Of a stretch of 64,000 bases of DNA, positions 9,600 to 19,761 are shown in pieces (position 1 is the stretch's first letter; the number at the start of each line of letters is the position of its first letter). Source of the DNA: Lithodes maja (taxonomy: Eukaryota; Arthropoda; Malacostraca; Decapoda; Lithodidae); NCBI GenBank assembly GCA_037953745.1, contig JBAKBP010004289.1:1-64000 (forward strand), written 5' to 3'. Both the position numbers and the translations under genes were made by a program. The notes under the pieces were generated by a model, which searched no databases, was not told where the DNA came from, and worked only from the letters and a program-made list of their open reading frames with translations.

Positions 9600-12400
9600 A
9601 ACTACACATTGTGTCGACGCGGAGGTACCCTCGGTACGGGCCGTGCGGGCACGAGCGCCACGTCGACCTCTACCCCCCCCCCCCCAACCCCAGGCCGGCG
9701 CGGGGCAGACCACGTCGAAGGGCGGCCGGAAGTGGAAGACCGGCCAGCCCCGACACAGCGGGGATGAAAGGGGCAAGAACAGAAGGGCGAGGCGGAATCG
9801 ACGCACTGGCCTGCAACGTCCCAGTCCTGCGGCCGCGCAAGGCGGCAGCACTCGTAGCAGCACCCCGAAGAGGACCGGCAGAAGGACGGGACTGAGAAGA
9901 CCCCGCGTGCGACACAGCACGACGGTGCGTGACGGAAGCAGGGACCGCAACGACACAGCGCGTCGTCGCGTGTCGGAAGCAGGGGCCGCCGACAGAGAAG
10001 CGAGCATACCCAAGCAACCAGCTGAAACAACCCCGACGCATATAGCGCAGAGTTCAACAAACCCTGATGAATATCCAAGGGGGCCGGCCGGCAGAACGAG
10101 GACCGCACTGTCGGGCGGCGCCGAGTTGCCGCGCACAAAACCGCCTTCAGCTCGGGAACCAAAGACACCGCGAGCCGAAGGTGGACCCGCAGAACTCGGT
10201 CCAAACCCTCGCGAAGAGCGCCTGGCGCAGACGCCCCGAAAAGCCGCAGGCGGGGACAGACGGCTGGAGGGAACCGAAAGACAAGACAAGAAGTCCGTCA
10301 CCCTCTGTCGCAAGGGAAAAACCGTGGCGACAGAGGCCTGATCCGGGTGAGAGAAGAACGGGGGAGCAAGAGAACAAAGTTCAAGAATGGGCGTGCCCAT
10401 CCAGGACCAGAACGCGCCGGCCAACCTGCCGACAGACACAAGAGGAGGCAAAAGCAGGGACGACCCCAGTCCAACGTCAAGGCTAGTAACCTAAGGGAGG
10501 GACCGAAGGAGAGCCGTTGACGGAACGGTGTGAAGGCGAAGGCCACAGCAAACCAGGCCTCCAAGGGGAGAGGGCGACCGAGCACGACGGCGAAGCCAGG
10601 CGTACCGGCGTCGCACAAACCCGTCCCATAGGAGGACAGACCCGTCAACACAGCCAGGGACTGAACAGCCGGAAGGAGGTCAGCGCGGCTGAAGTCTGAC
10701 CAGAGCGTAGGCCCGCAGAAGGGAGCGGGACCGTAGCAGGGGTAGGAAGGGCGAGGCGCTGAGGTTGAGGCACCGCCAATAAGCGCGAGAAGAGGGAGGC
10801 GTCCAACGACGCCAAGCACCCGTCGAAGCGTGACACAACCCAGCCCCGCAAAGCCAACAATCGAACCGAGAGAGGCGACCCCCACCACCCCCCCCCCACC
10901 CAGAAGGGTCGGCCCGCAGGGACAAGCGTGAGCGGGAGCGAGACCCACGACACGAACCAGCAGCGTCGCGGCCCAAGGAAGGCGAGCGACGACGGCCGTG
11001 TCGCCGTAGAGGGACCCGTCCCCGAACACGAACGGCCGAGGGGGAAACAGCACCATCCCCCTCTTCCAGTGACACGACAGCACCCGAGAAAGGGGGACCC
11101 CGAAACCTCACCGAGGCAAGAGGAGGGGTACCCCCCAGGCGAGACGGGAAGTGAAGGGCAGGAAGAGAAGGAGGAGGAGCAGGACGACGGGAGGGGGAAG
11201 GCTGGCCGGGTGAAAGGAGGCCAGAAGGAGCCGCGGGGGGAAACAGAGCAAGGACCCCCGGGGCTGAGAGAACAGGGCGGCCCGACACCGAGGCGGAGGA
11301 GGGAGGGACCCCCACCGTGGGACGAGACCGTGAAGGAAGAAGAGGCACGGAAGCAGGTGAAGGAGGAGAAGCAACGACACCCAGGCGGACCCTCCTGGAC
11401 AGTGTAGGAGGGAGCAGAGGGCCAGCGACAGCACGAACAACCGCGCGCGGAGAGGACAACGTAAGAGGAAGTCGTCTGGGCTAGGAAAGCGGGCGGAAGG
11501 GAGGAGAGCCCCTATCCGTAGAGGCCAGGGGAGGGCGCATAGGAGCAGAGCCGCTAACCCCGGCCTCAGGGCGAGAACCAAGACGAGGGCGACGGGCGAC
11601 GTCAAGGCGATCAGGAGGACGACGAGGGGCAGTAGCGAGGCGAGCGAGAGCGTGGAGGCTTAGGTCGACCAGTAGCGTAGGGGAACCATACGATACCCAG
11701 CTCGCCTTGTACCATTTGTGCCAACCCTAGATGGGACGGCACAACGTCGTCCACGAAGTCCAGGTACCTATTTACAGCTAGGTGAACTGAGGCTAACACA
11801 TGAAAGGAGACAAGCCCAATTCGTCACCGCCCGGTCTGGGAGTGAACCCCCGACCCCTCGTGTGTGAGACGAGAGCTCCACCTACGAGGCTACGGGCTGT
11901 GGTGAACGGCCGGCAGTCGGGTCAGGGATACCCAGGGTGACGCGGAACCGGGCGGCAACAAAGGCCGGGGAACGGCGGCCCACAGGCCCAAGTTGGCGGG
12001 AGACCATCGGCCACACCGATGGAAGGGAAGCAGAGGCCACAGCCGCCGCCGAGGAACCAGGGCCATGGAGCAGCACAACCACCAGGGCCAGACACGGGCC
12101 ACACAGAGCAGGGAGGTAGGCCGTAGAGGACACAAAGAGCGAGTGGCGCAAGCAGGACATGTGGCTCACCAAGCACGGGGAGCGACAACCAAGGCGAAAG
12201 CAAAGCAGCCGACCAGCACGAGAAGAACACACACCAGAATCAGCACGTCGAAGGTGTAAGTGGAGAGAATGTCCAAGAAGAACCAGGGAAGGAGCATGGG
12301 GAAACAGGAACACACATGCAAACAGGTATCTGTACTCACCCTAAACCGGGAGCACAGAGGTAGGTGAGGAGGGCGGCCGAGGCGGAAGAGCACCAGCAGA
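9600..12400 (-). other. Presumed DIRS gag/upstream region, no recognisable domain
   Basis: By position this stretch between leader and RT should hold gag. Long open frames exist on both strands, but they are proline-, arginine- or leucine-rich and result from a GC-rich, T-poor sequence with few stop codons. I recognise no capsid fold, zinc knuckle or methyltransferase motif. A tRNA-derived SINE lies inside at about 11690-11905. Confidence 0.4.
11690..11905 (-). mobile_element. tRNA-derived SINE (Val-CAC-like head)
   Basis: On the minus strand the segment starting near 11905 has an A-box (TAGCCTCGTAGGTGG), an anticodon arm CTCGT-CTCACAC-ACGAG (anticodon CAC) and a B-box-like GGGGGTTCACTCCC. 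The acceptor and T stems pair poorly, so this is not a functional tRNA gene. Downstream follows a body containing CACCTAGCTGTAAATAGGTA. A Pol III SINE fits best. Boundaries and target duplications were not resolved. Confidence 0.6.
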
Positions 12401-13610
12401 ACCTGCAAAGATGGAGAAAGTGTTAACCACCACTCAACATCTTACATGCAGGGCCTATAACACCAGGAAAGTGCATACACCAATATAGTATCAGGCAACA
12501 ATATGACACAAAAAAGGGTCAACAGTGAAAGCCAACTATAACCGCAAATTTGCGGGCCAATGGAGGTAGATCCGTACCGACACAAACCTCCCACATCGCC
12601 ACGCGACCCCCCAGCGATCTCCGCAAATTTGCGGGAACGGCCAAGAGGGCCCGGTGCCGAACAAGCGAGAGGGGCGTCTAGGAAAACCAAAAAAGGCCCG
12701 CAAACAAGCGTCAACTCCTTATGAACTCCAAGCGACGATGACCGTGACCATCTAGCTGAGCAGTGTCTTCCTTGATAATATCCTGACTCGACCGGTCAAG
12801 GGAGAGGCAAGGAAGACACACCAGGGGAGAGGAGGCACATCCCCTGGGAACCACCCAACCCACAGAGATAGAGCAAAGCCCATGAGGAGAAGTGGCAGGT
12901 TGGGTGGTTTGGCACAACAGGGGCCCCCGTGGGGTACCCCAGGATTGGGCAAAAGTTATGAAAGGATGGAGGTGAAAACAGGAAGGGAACACAAAAAACC
13001 AGTAATGAAACTGGTGAGAAAAAGGGTGGCCTAGCCGCGAGTAGAGAATGTGTCAGGGGCGAAAAACCCTGTGGAGTGAGGGAGAGGCCCCCGTGGGGTA
13101 CCTCTGGGTATCACGAACCACTAAGCGCCCAGGCCCTTGAGACACAGTGAAGGCTCGAAAGGGGGGACTCGGGAATAACGCTAGTTATGCGGCTGACACA
13201 AACACTACAAACAGCACCGCCACCACGAAATCTCAGGTTGTGAACCAACTGTACACCTAGGCTATGAAAAAATGAGAACTCATAAGGGCATAGCAATTCC
13301 TGAATGATAAACAAGCGAGGCTAATTGAAGCTAAAAGCTAAACTATGCCCAGACTAACAGGAAAAAAGAATATGAAAAGAGAAAGAATGAAAACATATAG
13401 ACGGGGAACGCCAAGCGCCCCCGTACCTTCGGTAGCTATTTCCACACGCGTCTCCATTAAACACACTGAGGAGCCCATTTAGGTGTGTCCTAGATCACGT
13501 AACATCTGTCTAGCAAAAAGAAGGCCAGAAAAGCCGAAACGAACCTAAAACAGGGTGAATTGAAGGAGCACAACAAAAGCGGACTCAATCAATGGAGGCG
13601 CGTGAAAAAA
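12401..13610 (-). other. DIRS 5' leader region
   Basis: No convincing ORF. It contains two identical 14-bp palindromes CCGCAAATTTGCGG (12542-12555 and 12621-12634) and two copies of GGCCCCCGTGGGGTACC (about 12922-12938 and 13086-13102). It lies between the inverted repeat and the coding region, where a promoter or recombinase-binding sites could sit. No function is demonstrated. Confidence 0.4.
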
Positions 13611-13915
13611 TGATAACAAGAGAGGGTCGCTCATGCGCACGTTCGACAGGGATCTGCACATGACGGAACACGGGATGGGCCTTAAGCGGTAACTAAGGTA
13701 AACCCCTTTTTCTTCTCTTCTATGCTTTTTTCACCTTCGGTGGTAGTTTTGGTTAATATACAACGTCTCCTAGAGCAAGATAAGGAGTAGACTCTAGACG
13801 TTTTCTTTTTAACCGCGGTTGGAATGACGACATAGCAGTCAAAATAGACAAGTCGTCATTGCAATTAGGTTAATAGCCTTGACGTTGGATTTGCCAAGAC
13901 TACTAACAAATTGGG
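13611..13915 (-). repeat. DIRS left inverted terminal repeat
   Basis: On the minus strand the outer end is CCCAATTTGTTAGTAGTC and the inner end is CTTGTTATCA. About 280 bases match the right repeats of copies 1 and 3 in inverted orientation. The outer ~30 bases carry left-specific variants (CTACTAACAA instead of CTACTACCAA), which are the variants found in the left half of the ICR. Confidence 0.75.
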
Positions 13916-15304
13916 GACTTTGCAGTTTGTGATGCTCACACCAAGCTTCGAAGCTAGGCACCTCTTCGGGTTGTTCATCTGTCTCTTTCGAGTAGTCCGT
14001 GTGGGCTGCCTTCAGAAGCTTGTACAGACTGCATGCTGTTATCTGGTGCATCTGTCGTGTCCTAGTGATGCTCGAAGCTGTCAGAAATGAATCTGCTGTC
14101 CCAGGAGATGCTATCCCTGCCTCCAAGAGGGCTCCTGTCCAACCACTGTCCTGGAGTAGAGTTCCAATGGACTTCAGTGCCGCCATCTCAATATGCAAGC
14201 CTCCGAACATTATGACGAACTTGTCCTCACCGTAGATTTCAGGCCAGTGCCACTGGACCTGCTTGGCTACTGCATATATTGGCTGGTCAGCAGCAATGAC
14301 TGGCACCTGACCGGGGTTCAGAAATGCCACTATCTCCTTGATCTTGTCCATCACATGCTTGACTGTAGCAACCGAGTGGGCCTGATCTCGCAGCAGAGGC
14401 AAAAGTGATGTAATGCTGACCTCAAATGGCTTTCCTCTCTTCTGTGAAGCATGGTGGGCTGACCAAGTCACATCCACTGGCCCATCTGTCACAGTGACCT
14501 TCTCCAGCCACTCATACTCCATTGCCAGTTGTGGCCTCAGCAGACTGGTGTCTGGGTGTGTCACACCACTCTGGGGAGGAGAGGGTTTCTTCTTGGTAAA
14601 GAAGGCGGGCCGGACATTGGTGAAGGAGTCTGGAAGTTCTGGAACTGTCTTCACTTTCTCCTCTCCGAACTTCAGCTGTCCACGCTCTTCACCTTTGTCT
14701 TCTTTGGTTGGGTGCTGGAAAACAGAGACGCTGGTTCCATGGAAAGAAGTGGTCGCTGTCGTTGCAGTGGGATTGTGGTCTATGTTGTTCATGGCTGATG
14801 TGGTGAACAGCCCTTTTCGCAGAACTGGTGGACAGACCACCCCATCCTCCACGTACTTGCTGACTGTTGCATCTCCCAGCTGTGCAGATATCTGTAGCAC
14901 CCTGTCGTATGAAATGCTGATGCGATGCTCGTTAAGCATTTCCACCAACTTTCTCTTTCTGGTCTTTGTGTAGACGGACATCCCCATGTAAACAGGGAAT
15001 GGGGTCTCTGTCTTTGGAGTGTCTGTGAGTTGCTGCTCCTTCTTTGTACCTTGCGTACCAGTTGTACTGAAGCAGCTGAGCAATTGCTAGATCTGTCTTT
15101 GATGCGCCAAACCTCAGTTGAGAATTGATGTCCGCTCCGTGTTCAAGCATGGCCACAAACTGAAGAAGAGTGAGTGCAATGGCCTGCTTGATGCACCCCT
15201 CATGGAGGGGTGTGGACTTGTGGTCCAGCATATGTCTTCGCAAGATGTTAGCTGCTTTGCCAAGGATAATAGCTTCACTATAATAGTCAGAGGCTTCTGA
15301 CAAG
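13916..15304 (-). pseudogene. Unknown multicopy-type gene, 3' segment of coding sequence
   Basis: Continues the coding sequence begun at 30797 after removal of the Gypsy insertion (CAAG duplicated). One frame runs from 15303 to about 15050 (LDHKSTPLHEGCIKQA, FGASKTDLAIAQLLQYNWYA). It then shifts to a second frame (TPFPVYMGMSVYTKTRKR, ISISYDRVLQISAQLGDA, CPPVLRKGLFTTSAM, FVIMFGGLHIEMAALKSIG, SPGTADSF, RTRQMHQITACSLYKL). It is cut at 13916 by DIRS copy 2 before any natural stop. I recognise the sequence type as a family of uncharacterised, often repetitive invertebrate proteins, and I do not know its function. At least two frameshifts suggest a pseudogene. Confidence 0.6.
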
Positions 15305-15516
15305 TGTGACGTTAACCACTCCGTTAGAACCGCATGGCTTGTCCTACAGTGACTCGCTAGGATTGCCAGGGCAGTGGATGTGGCTACAGTTGATGTATCA
15401 TTGTGTGCTTTATTTCATATGAAAGCTTGTGTCATGGGCAGTCCAGAAAGGCTCTTTGTTTTCACCCATGTCAAGGCTTTATATATTTAATTGCAAAGTA
15501 TATGTTTTATCATTAA

Positions 15517-16956
15517 CCCGGTAAGACCCAGCGTCGCACGTGATGCGTCGGCAGTGTTTGATCACCAACTCCCAGCGACGCATCACGTGCGTCCGACATA
15601 TAAAAAACACTTACGTGGCTCGTAAGGTAGGAAATGGCGGGAGAATAGGAGGGGGAGGTACCGTAGTGTGTGTGGGAGCCGGGCCGGTAGGTGTGAGCGG
15701 GCCGAGACAGCCGCGCGGCTGGTGGTGGTGGGCTTAGTGGGGATACTTTACACCCTTAGTTCACCGCCACTTTGAACCTTCATTACTCCGGTCGTATTTT
15801 TTTTTTTTTTTCTATGTGATTGAGGGAGGCAAAAGGCATAACTGCCTATAGCGAGTGCCTCCCCCATAGTTGAAAGAGTGACAGGGCCAAAATCAAGGGA
15901 CGTTCGAGCCAAAATGCCTGGACACACGGAGTTTGAAGCAATTTAAGTCATAGGAAGAGGGAAAGACTGATTCTGGGAGAGAGTTCCAGAGCTCAGCTGT
16001 TGAGTAGAAGAAAGTTTGAGAGTAACGTTTCACTCTTGGGTTGGAGAGTTGCACAGAGTAGGGGTGGGATTGAGTTGCATGACGGGTACCACGTGCCCTA
16101 CGTAAAGGAGGTGGTATGCACTGGGATAGCTCTGAGGAACACTGATTATTATAGTAGCGATAGAATGGCGAGAGAGATGCAACATTGCGGCGGAGAGAGA
16201 GAGATTGCAGAGAGTTGGTGAGTGGACGGGAGTTAATGATACGAAAGGCCTTCCTTTCAACTTTGTCTAGGAGAGCGGTGTGAGAGGAACCTCCCCACAC
16301 ATGTGAACAATACTCAATACAAGGGCGCACTATGCCCCTGTACAGAGCAAGAAGCTGTGCAGGGGAAAAGAACCCCCTAAGGCAGTTGAGCACACCCAGC
16401 TTCTGGGAGGCTGCCTTAGCAAGACTGGTAATATGGTCCTTCCAAATGAGAGCAGAAGAAAAAGAGACACCAAGAATATTGAGAGAACATGAAGGGTTGA
16501 TTTTTGTATTGTTGAAGAATAAGGGATAGTCCGCTGGGAGATCCTGACGGGTAGATAGATGGAGAAATTGGGTATGGGAGCTAGAGGCTTGAGATTTATG
16601 TGAGACACTCCTTAGGATGTATGCCGTACAATGCCATACTCAGTTTTCACCCTAGTGCTCCCGGGCGGGTGGTCATGCGGGGGAGACGAACTTTCGACCC
16701 CCCCCCCCCCGACCCCCAAATGACCGAGGTGAGTTTTTTTTTATTTTTTCTTCATTTCTCACCATTCTCTTCCATTTTGGCTCAACACATTTTTTTGAGG
16801 CTCCCCCCCCCCCCCCCCCTAAAAAAAATATCCGAGGTGATTTTGTTTTTTTTAATTTCTCATCCTTGTCTTCCATTTTAGCAAACAAAAAAAAGAAGTG
16901 AAAATGGCTTGGGACTGGGGTGAACAAAATATTATAACTAGCCGGGGCTCAACGGG
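15517..16956. mobile_element. TTAA-flanked DNA element (piggyBac-type), 1.44 kb
   Basis: Target duplication TTAA at 15513-15516 and 16957-16960. Ends are CCCGGTAAGACCC and GGGGCTCAACGGG (inverted, imperfect). The left end carries a hairpin of about 66 bases in which GCACGTGATGCGTC pairs with GACGCATCACGTGC. The right end is rich in C-runs and T-runs. It contains no transposase. TTAA target choice is characteristic of piggyBac (and also Kolobok) transposons. A LINE fragment is nested at 15797-16575. Confidence 0.75.
15797..16575 (-). mobile_element. Poly-A LINE (Jockey/CR1 group) 3' fragment, copy 1
   Basis: Minus-strand LINE end with a T-run at 15797-15813 (poly-A tail). Encodes the C-terminal RT region: LRGFFSPAQLLALYRGIVRP, IEYCSHVWGGSSHTALLDKV, RAFRIINSRPL-type and FFYSTAELWNSLPESVFP. 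The same family is longer at 33994-36150 and 40423-42480. It is 5'-truncated, so it cannot move. Confidence 0.78.
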
Positions 16957-17756
16957 TTAAGTAGTAATGATAGGATTTGAGAGAGAGAGAGAGAGAGAGA
17001 GAGTAGAACAGAGTGTGGGGAGGCGTGCAGTGTTTTGCTATACTCGATGACGTCATAGCTGGCTGGCTGGTTAGAGGAATTTTTACCATGCTTGGTAACG
17101 TCATGTTTAGCTAGCTTCTTTAGCATTGGCTAGAGGACTTGTTACCGCTTTCCTACGCGGTTCGAACTAGTGCTAGTATATAATTATACAGCTCTCTCGC
17201 TACTTTCTCCCTCAGATCTGGTTTCTAGAACGCATCCCTCTTATCCCTTTGATACCTGTCCCCCTTCCTGCACCTGAGAACCTTTTCCTCTGCCTATCTC
17301 TCTCATTTTCCATATCTTTCACCACCTTTTATTAATATTATACCCCCTCTGGTTAACTCTGCAAAATCAGCTTCATGCTGGCCAGTTGTATTGTGCGTTA
17401 AGGTCTTATATAACCCATGTATGTTAGTTGTTAAGATAAGTTGATCACGAAGCATTGGTTGGCATTCATATTGTTCAGTACCGCTTCCTATAATTATTAG
17501 TGTTCTGCTAGATTAGATAGTGCTAGACTAGGAGTCTGATACTATAAGGTATTGTTTCCGATGAGTGCTGGCTTTAGTTAAAAGCTGCACGACATACCTG
17601 AGAACTGGAGTTGATTGGGTAAATTCTAGTCTGTGTGCCATTGAGAGTAGAGCATGCACGAATGAGGGCTTTTTGCCTATACCATTCTGCACTGTTCTAG
17701 GCTCGGTTGCTTGTCTTTGAGGTACGCCAGGAGAACGCTTAATACTTCGGTATTAA

Positions 17757-18732
17757 CCCTTCCTCCCCGGGCTGTCTTAGCTAATGACGGTCGCCCCTAC
17801 CCGGGCGATATGGCCGAAAAACGTCTAGGCCTAGGCTACCGTATTTATGTTTATTTTCACTGCTAGAACTTTCCCAATCATCTATAATCGTAGTGCGGTT
17901 TTCAATCTGTATTTTGGCATTTAGTAGAGCTCTGTAAGTCAACTGGTTCAGTTGTGATGACGATTTCAGTGGAGCCAATATTGCAGAGATGTTGCCAATA
18001 TGGGGGCTTTTTAGACACTAATTTCGTCATGACTGCAGAACAATAACATTGAGGAGTCTTCTCCTTCTTGTTTTCGGAGGTGCGGTGACGAACGCTTGGG
18101 TTTGTTGACATAGGTCGTACGCACGGCGTTCGGACCAAGCTTAATTAGGCTATTAACCCTCCGGCCCCGGCTATGTATTATATATATATTCCTCGAAATC
18201 CGGGTGTTTTGGCCGAAAAACGTCTAGGCTAGGCTACCGTATATTCGTTAATCAGACTGCTTCCCGCATTCCCGCGCATCCCCAAGCGTAGCTGTGTTAT
18301 TTACCTGTAGAATGGCATTAAGTAGAGCTCTCTAGTCAACTGGGTGAGCTGTGATGATGATTTCATTGGAGATAACTTTATGGCCAAACCAGCCACTTTA
18401 CACCACTTTTCGATACTGAACAACAACATACAGGCACACACGAACAAGCGACGCTCTCCTTCTTGTGGCCGGAGATGCGGAGCGTTGGTCCAGCCGGCTG
18501 TTGTTTACATGCGTCGGACCGAGGCGTCGGACCGACGCCTCGCACACGAAGCTCACAGGCTTTCAACCACTGGTACTATGTAGTACCACCCGGGTTCCTG
18601 GGGGCAAAAAATAATGGTACACGTGAGTACCAACCGGGTTTGAAGGGTTAAGCTCATGCCATAGATAAGGCATACCGGGTAGCGGCCCTTCTCTCGTGCT
18701 GTCCTTACCTAAGGCAGCCCGGGTAGGAAGGG
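17757..18732. mobile_element. TTAA element family A (outer copy), split by a second member
   Basis: TTAA at 17753-17756 and 18733-18736. Ends are CCCTTCCTCCCCGGGC and GCCCGGGTAGGAAGGG. Without the nested member at 18157-18647 it is about 481 bp and closely matches 41695-42172. Internal landmarks are GGCCGAAAAACGTCTAGG and CAACTGGTTCAGTTGTGATG. No coding capacity: a non-autonomous, MITE-like element, probably piggyBac type. Confidence 0.85.
18157..18647. mobile_element. TTAA element family A (nested copy)
   Basis: Inserted at the TTAA of GGCTATTAAGCTCATGCC inside the outer copy. The intact form of that site is visible at 42086-42103. TTAA lies at 18153-18156 and 18648-18651. The element is 491 bp, diverged from its host copy but shares the GGCCGAAAAACGTCTAGG and AGTCAACTGG blocks. 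Confidence 0.85.
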
Positions 18733-19761
18733 TTAAGGTTTCTCAAGAGAGCTACCCTTCCCTATAACGTAATATTTGACGCACAGACTTGAGATTTGCA
18801 CTAGGCTATGCGGCATGCCATGCGCACCAGTATCTCGTGTATCATTGACTCTAGCTAGACTTTATCAGTCATAGTAGACATTAAGTATATTAAACCAATT
18901 ACTCTTATTATGCATACCCGTTTATGATTACACAAGCATTTCGCAGCCTAGTTTGATGTATTGAGACACAAACGACTTAGGCTCTTTTTGTTGATAGGAA
19001 TACTGCATTGCCGTGGCGATTATTATTATTGTTGTAGCGTTTAGGATATTCTTGGCTCCGACTGCATTATATATCCTGCCTTTTTGTGTGCATAGCCTGC
19101 ACGAGCATTGTTCCGCTGCCGGCCTTTTTGGGTTCCATTTCCGATTCGAGCATCTTGATAGCATCTAACATTTAAAGAAGATTCCTTGTTGGTGTTGAAG
19201 GACTTCAGTGCACTTTCTTTCATGCAGGAGTGCCTGACATTTATTGATTAAAGTAACGTAAGCTGTAACTTCCCTTACCACCTTACTTTGCATACCATAA
19301 CCAAGCACCTTCGGTTATAGGTAGTAATAGGCTGTTTTCACATAACATTAAGCCTAGAGTAGACGCACATTTATTGAGAGTTTGATAACCTATTATTGCC
19401 TATAGAACTCTGGAGAGTATTTGTGTTCTTTGTTCACTGAGAATATACATCAGAGGTTGGATCTAGCGCTTTCCGTTGTAGCATTTATGCCATTACTAGT
19501 CCAATAAATAAGAGCCCTGATATATTTAAACCTCAGTCGTAACAAATGGCGACCTTACCTAGGATTTGGTGAACCTACATTTATTAGCAGGGAACATTTG
19601 TTGTTTTGGGGAATATTTTGCGGGGATCAGCAAGAATAATTTTTTTTTGCAACATAGTATAGCCCTTGAGTATTTCCGAGAATTTTTGTGTGTATATTGA
19701 GGTATAAGAGTTTGGGGTGCTTCTTTTCTGAATATTGAGGTGGGAAATTTTTGTGAGCATC

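Larger units (their letters stand above)
7392..13915 (-). mobile_element. DIRS-like retrotransposon, copy 2 (left end to recombinase N-terminus)
   Basis: A 6.5 kb GC-rich block in which T is scarce on the plus strand, so A is scarce on the coding strand. Reading the minus strand: left inverted repeat (13915-13611), 5' leader (13610-about 12400), a region where Gag would be expected (about 12400-9600), RT (about 9232-8600), RNase H (about 8400-7650) and the recombinase N-terminus (7650-7398). It is cut at 7392, exactly where copies 1 and 3 continue. It abuts LINE endonuclease on the left and a split unknown gene on the right. Multiple frame changes show decay. Confidence 0.78.
15305..19544 (+). 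repeat. Gypsy 1 5' LTR (interrupted by TTAA elements)
   Basis: Matches 24066-29905 piecewise. Interruptions are 15517-16956 and 17757-18732, each bounded by TTAA. The uninterrupted sequence at the same points in the 3' LTR reads TCATTAAGTAG (24271 region) and GGTATTAAGGT (29094 region), showing the empty sites. It contains a GA microsatellite (about 16980-17003), a TGACGTCA motif (about 17048), a TATATA-type box near 17178 and AATAAA near 19503. Confidence 0.85.

Noticed and set aside
8838..10451. Long minus-strand ORF (537 codons) and many overlapping ORFs on both strands at 7600-11600
   Set aside because: Caused by a GC-rich, T-poor sequence with few stops. Only short parts in other frames match DIRS domains, and no single long frame carries them.
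11830..11905. tRNA-Val(CAC) gene
   Set aside because: The anticodon arm and A/B boxes are recognisable, but acceptor and T stems do not pair and a SINE-like body follows.
16600..16927. ORFs across C- and T-runs
   Set aside because: Low-complexity translation inside the right part of a TTAA element, with no motif.
19000..19225. Short minus-strand ORFs repeated at 29289-29584
   Set aside because: They are parts of the Gypsy 1 LTR, duplicated with it.
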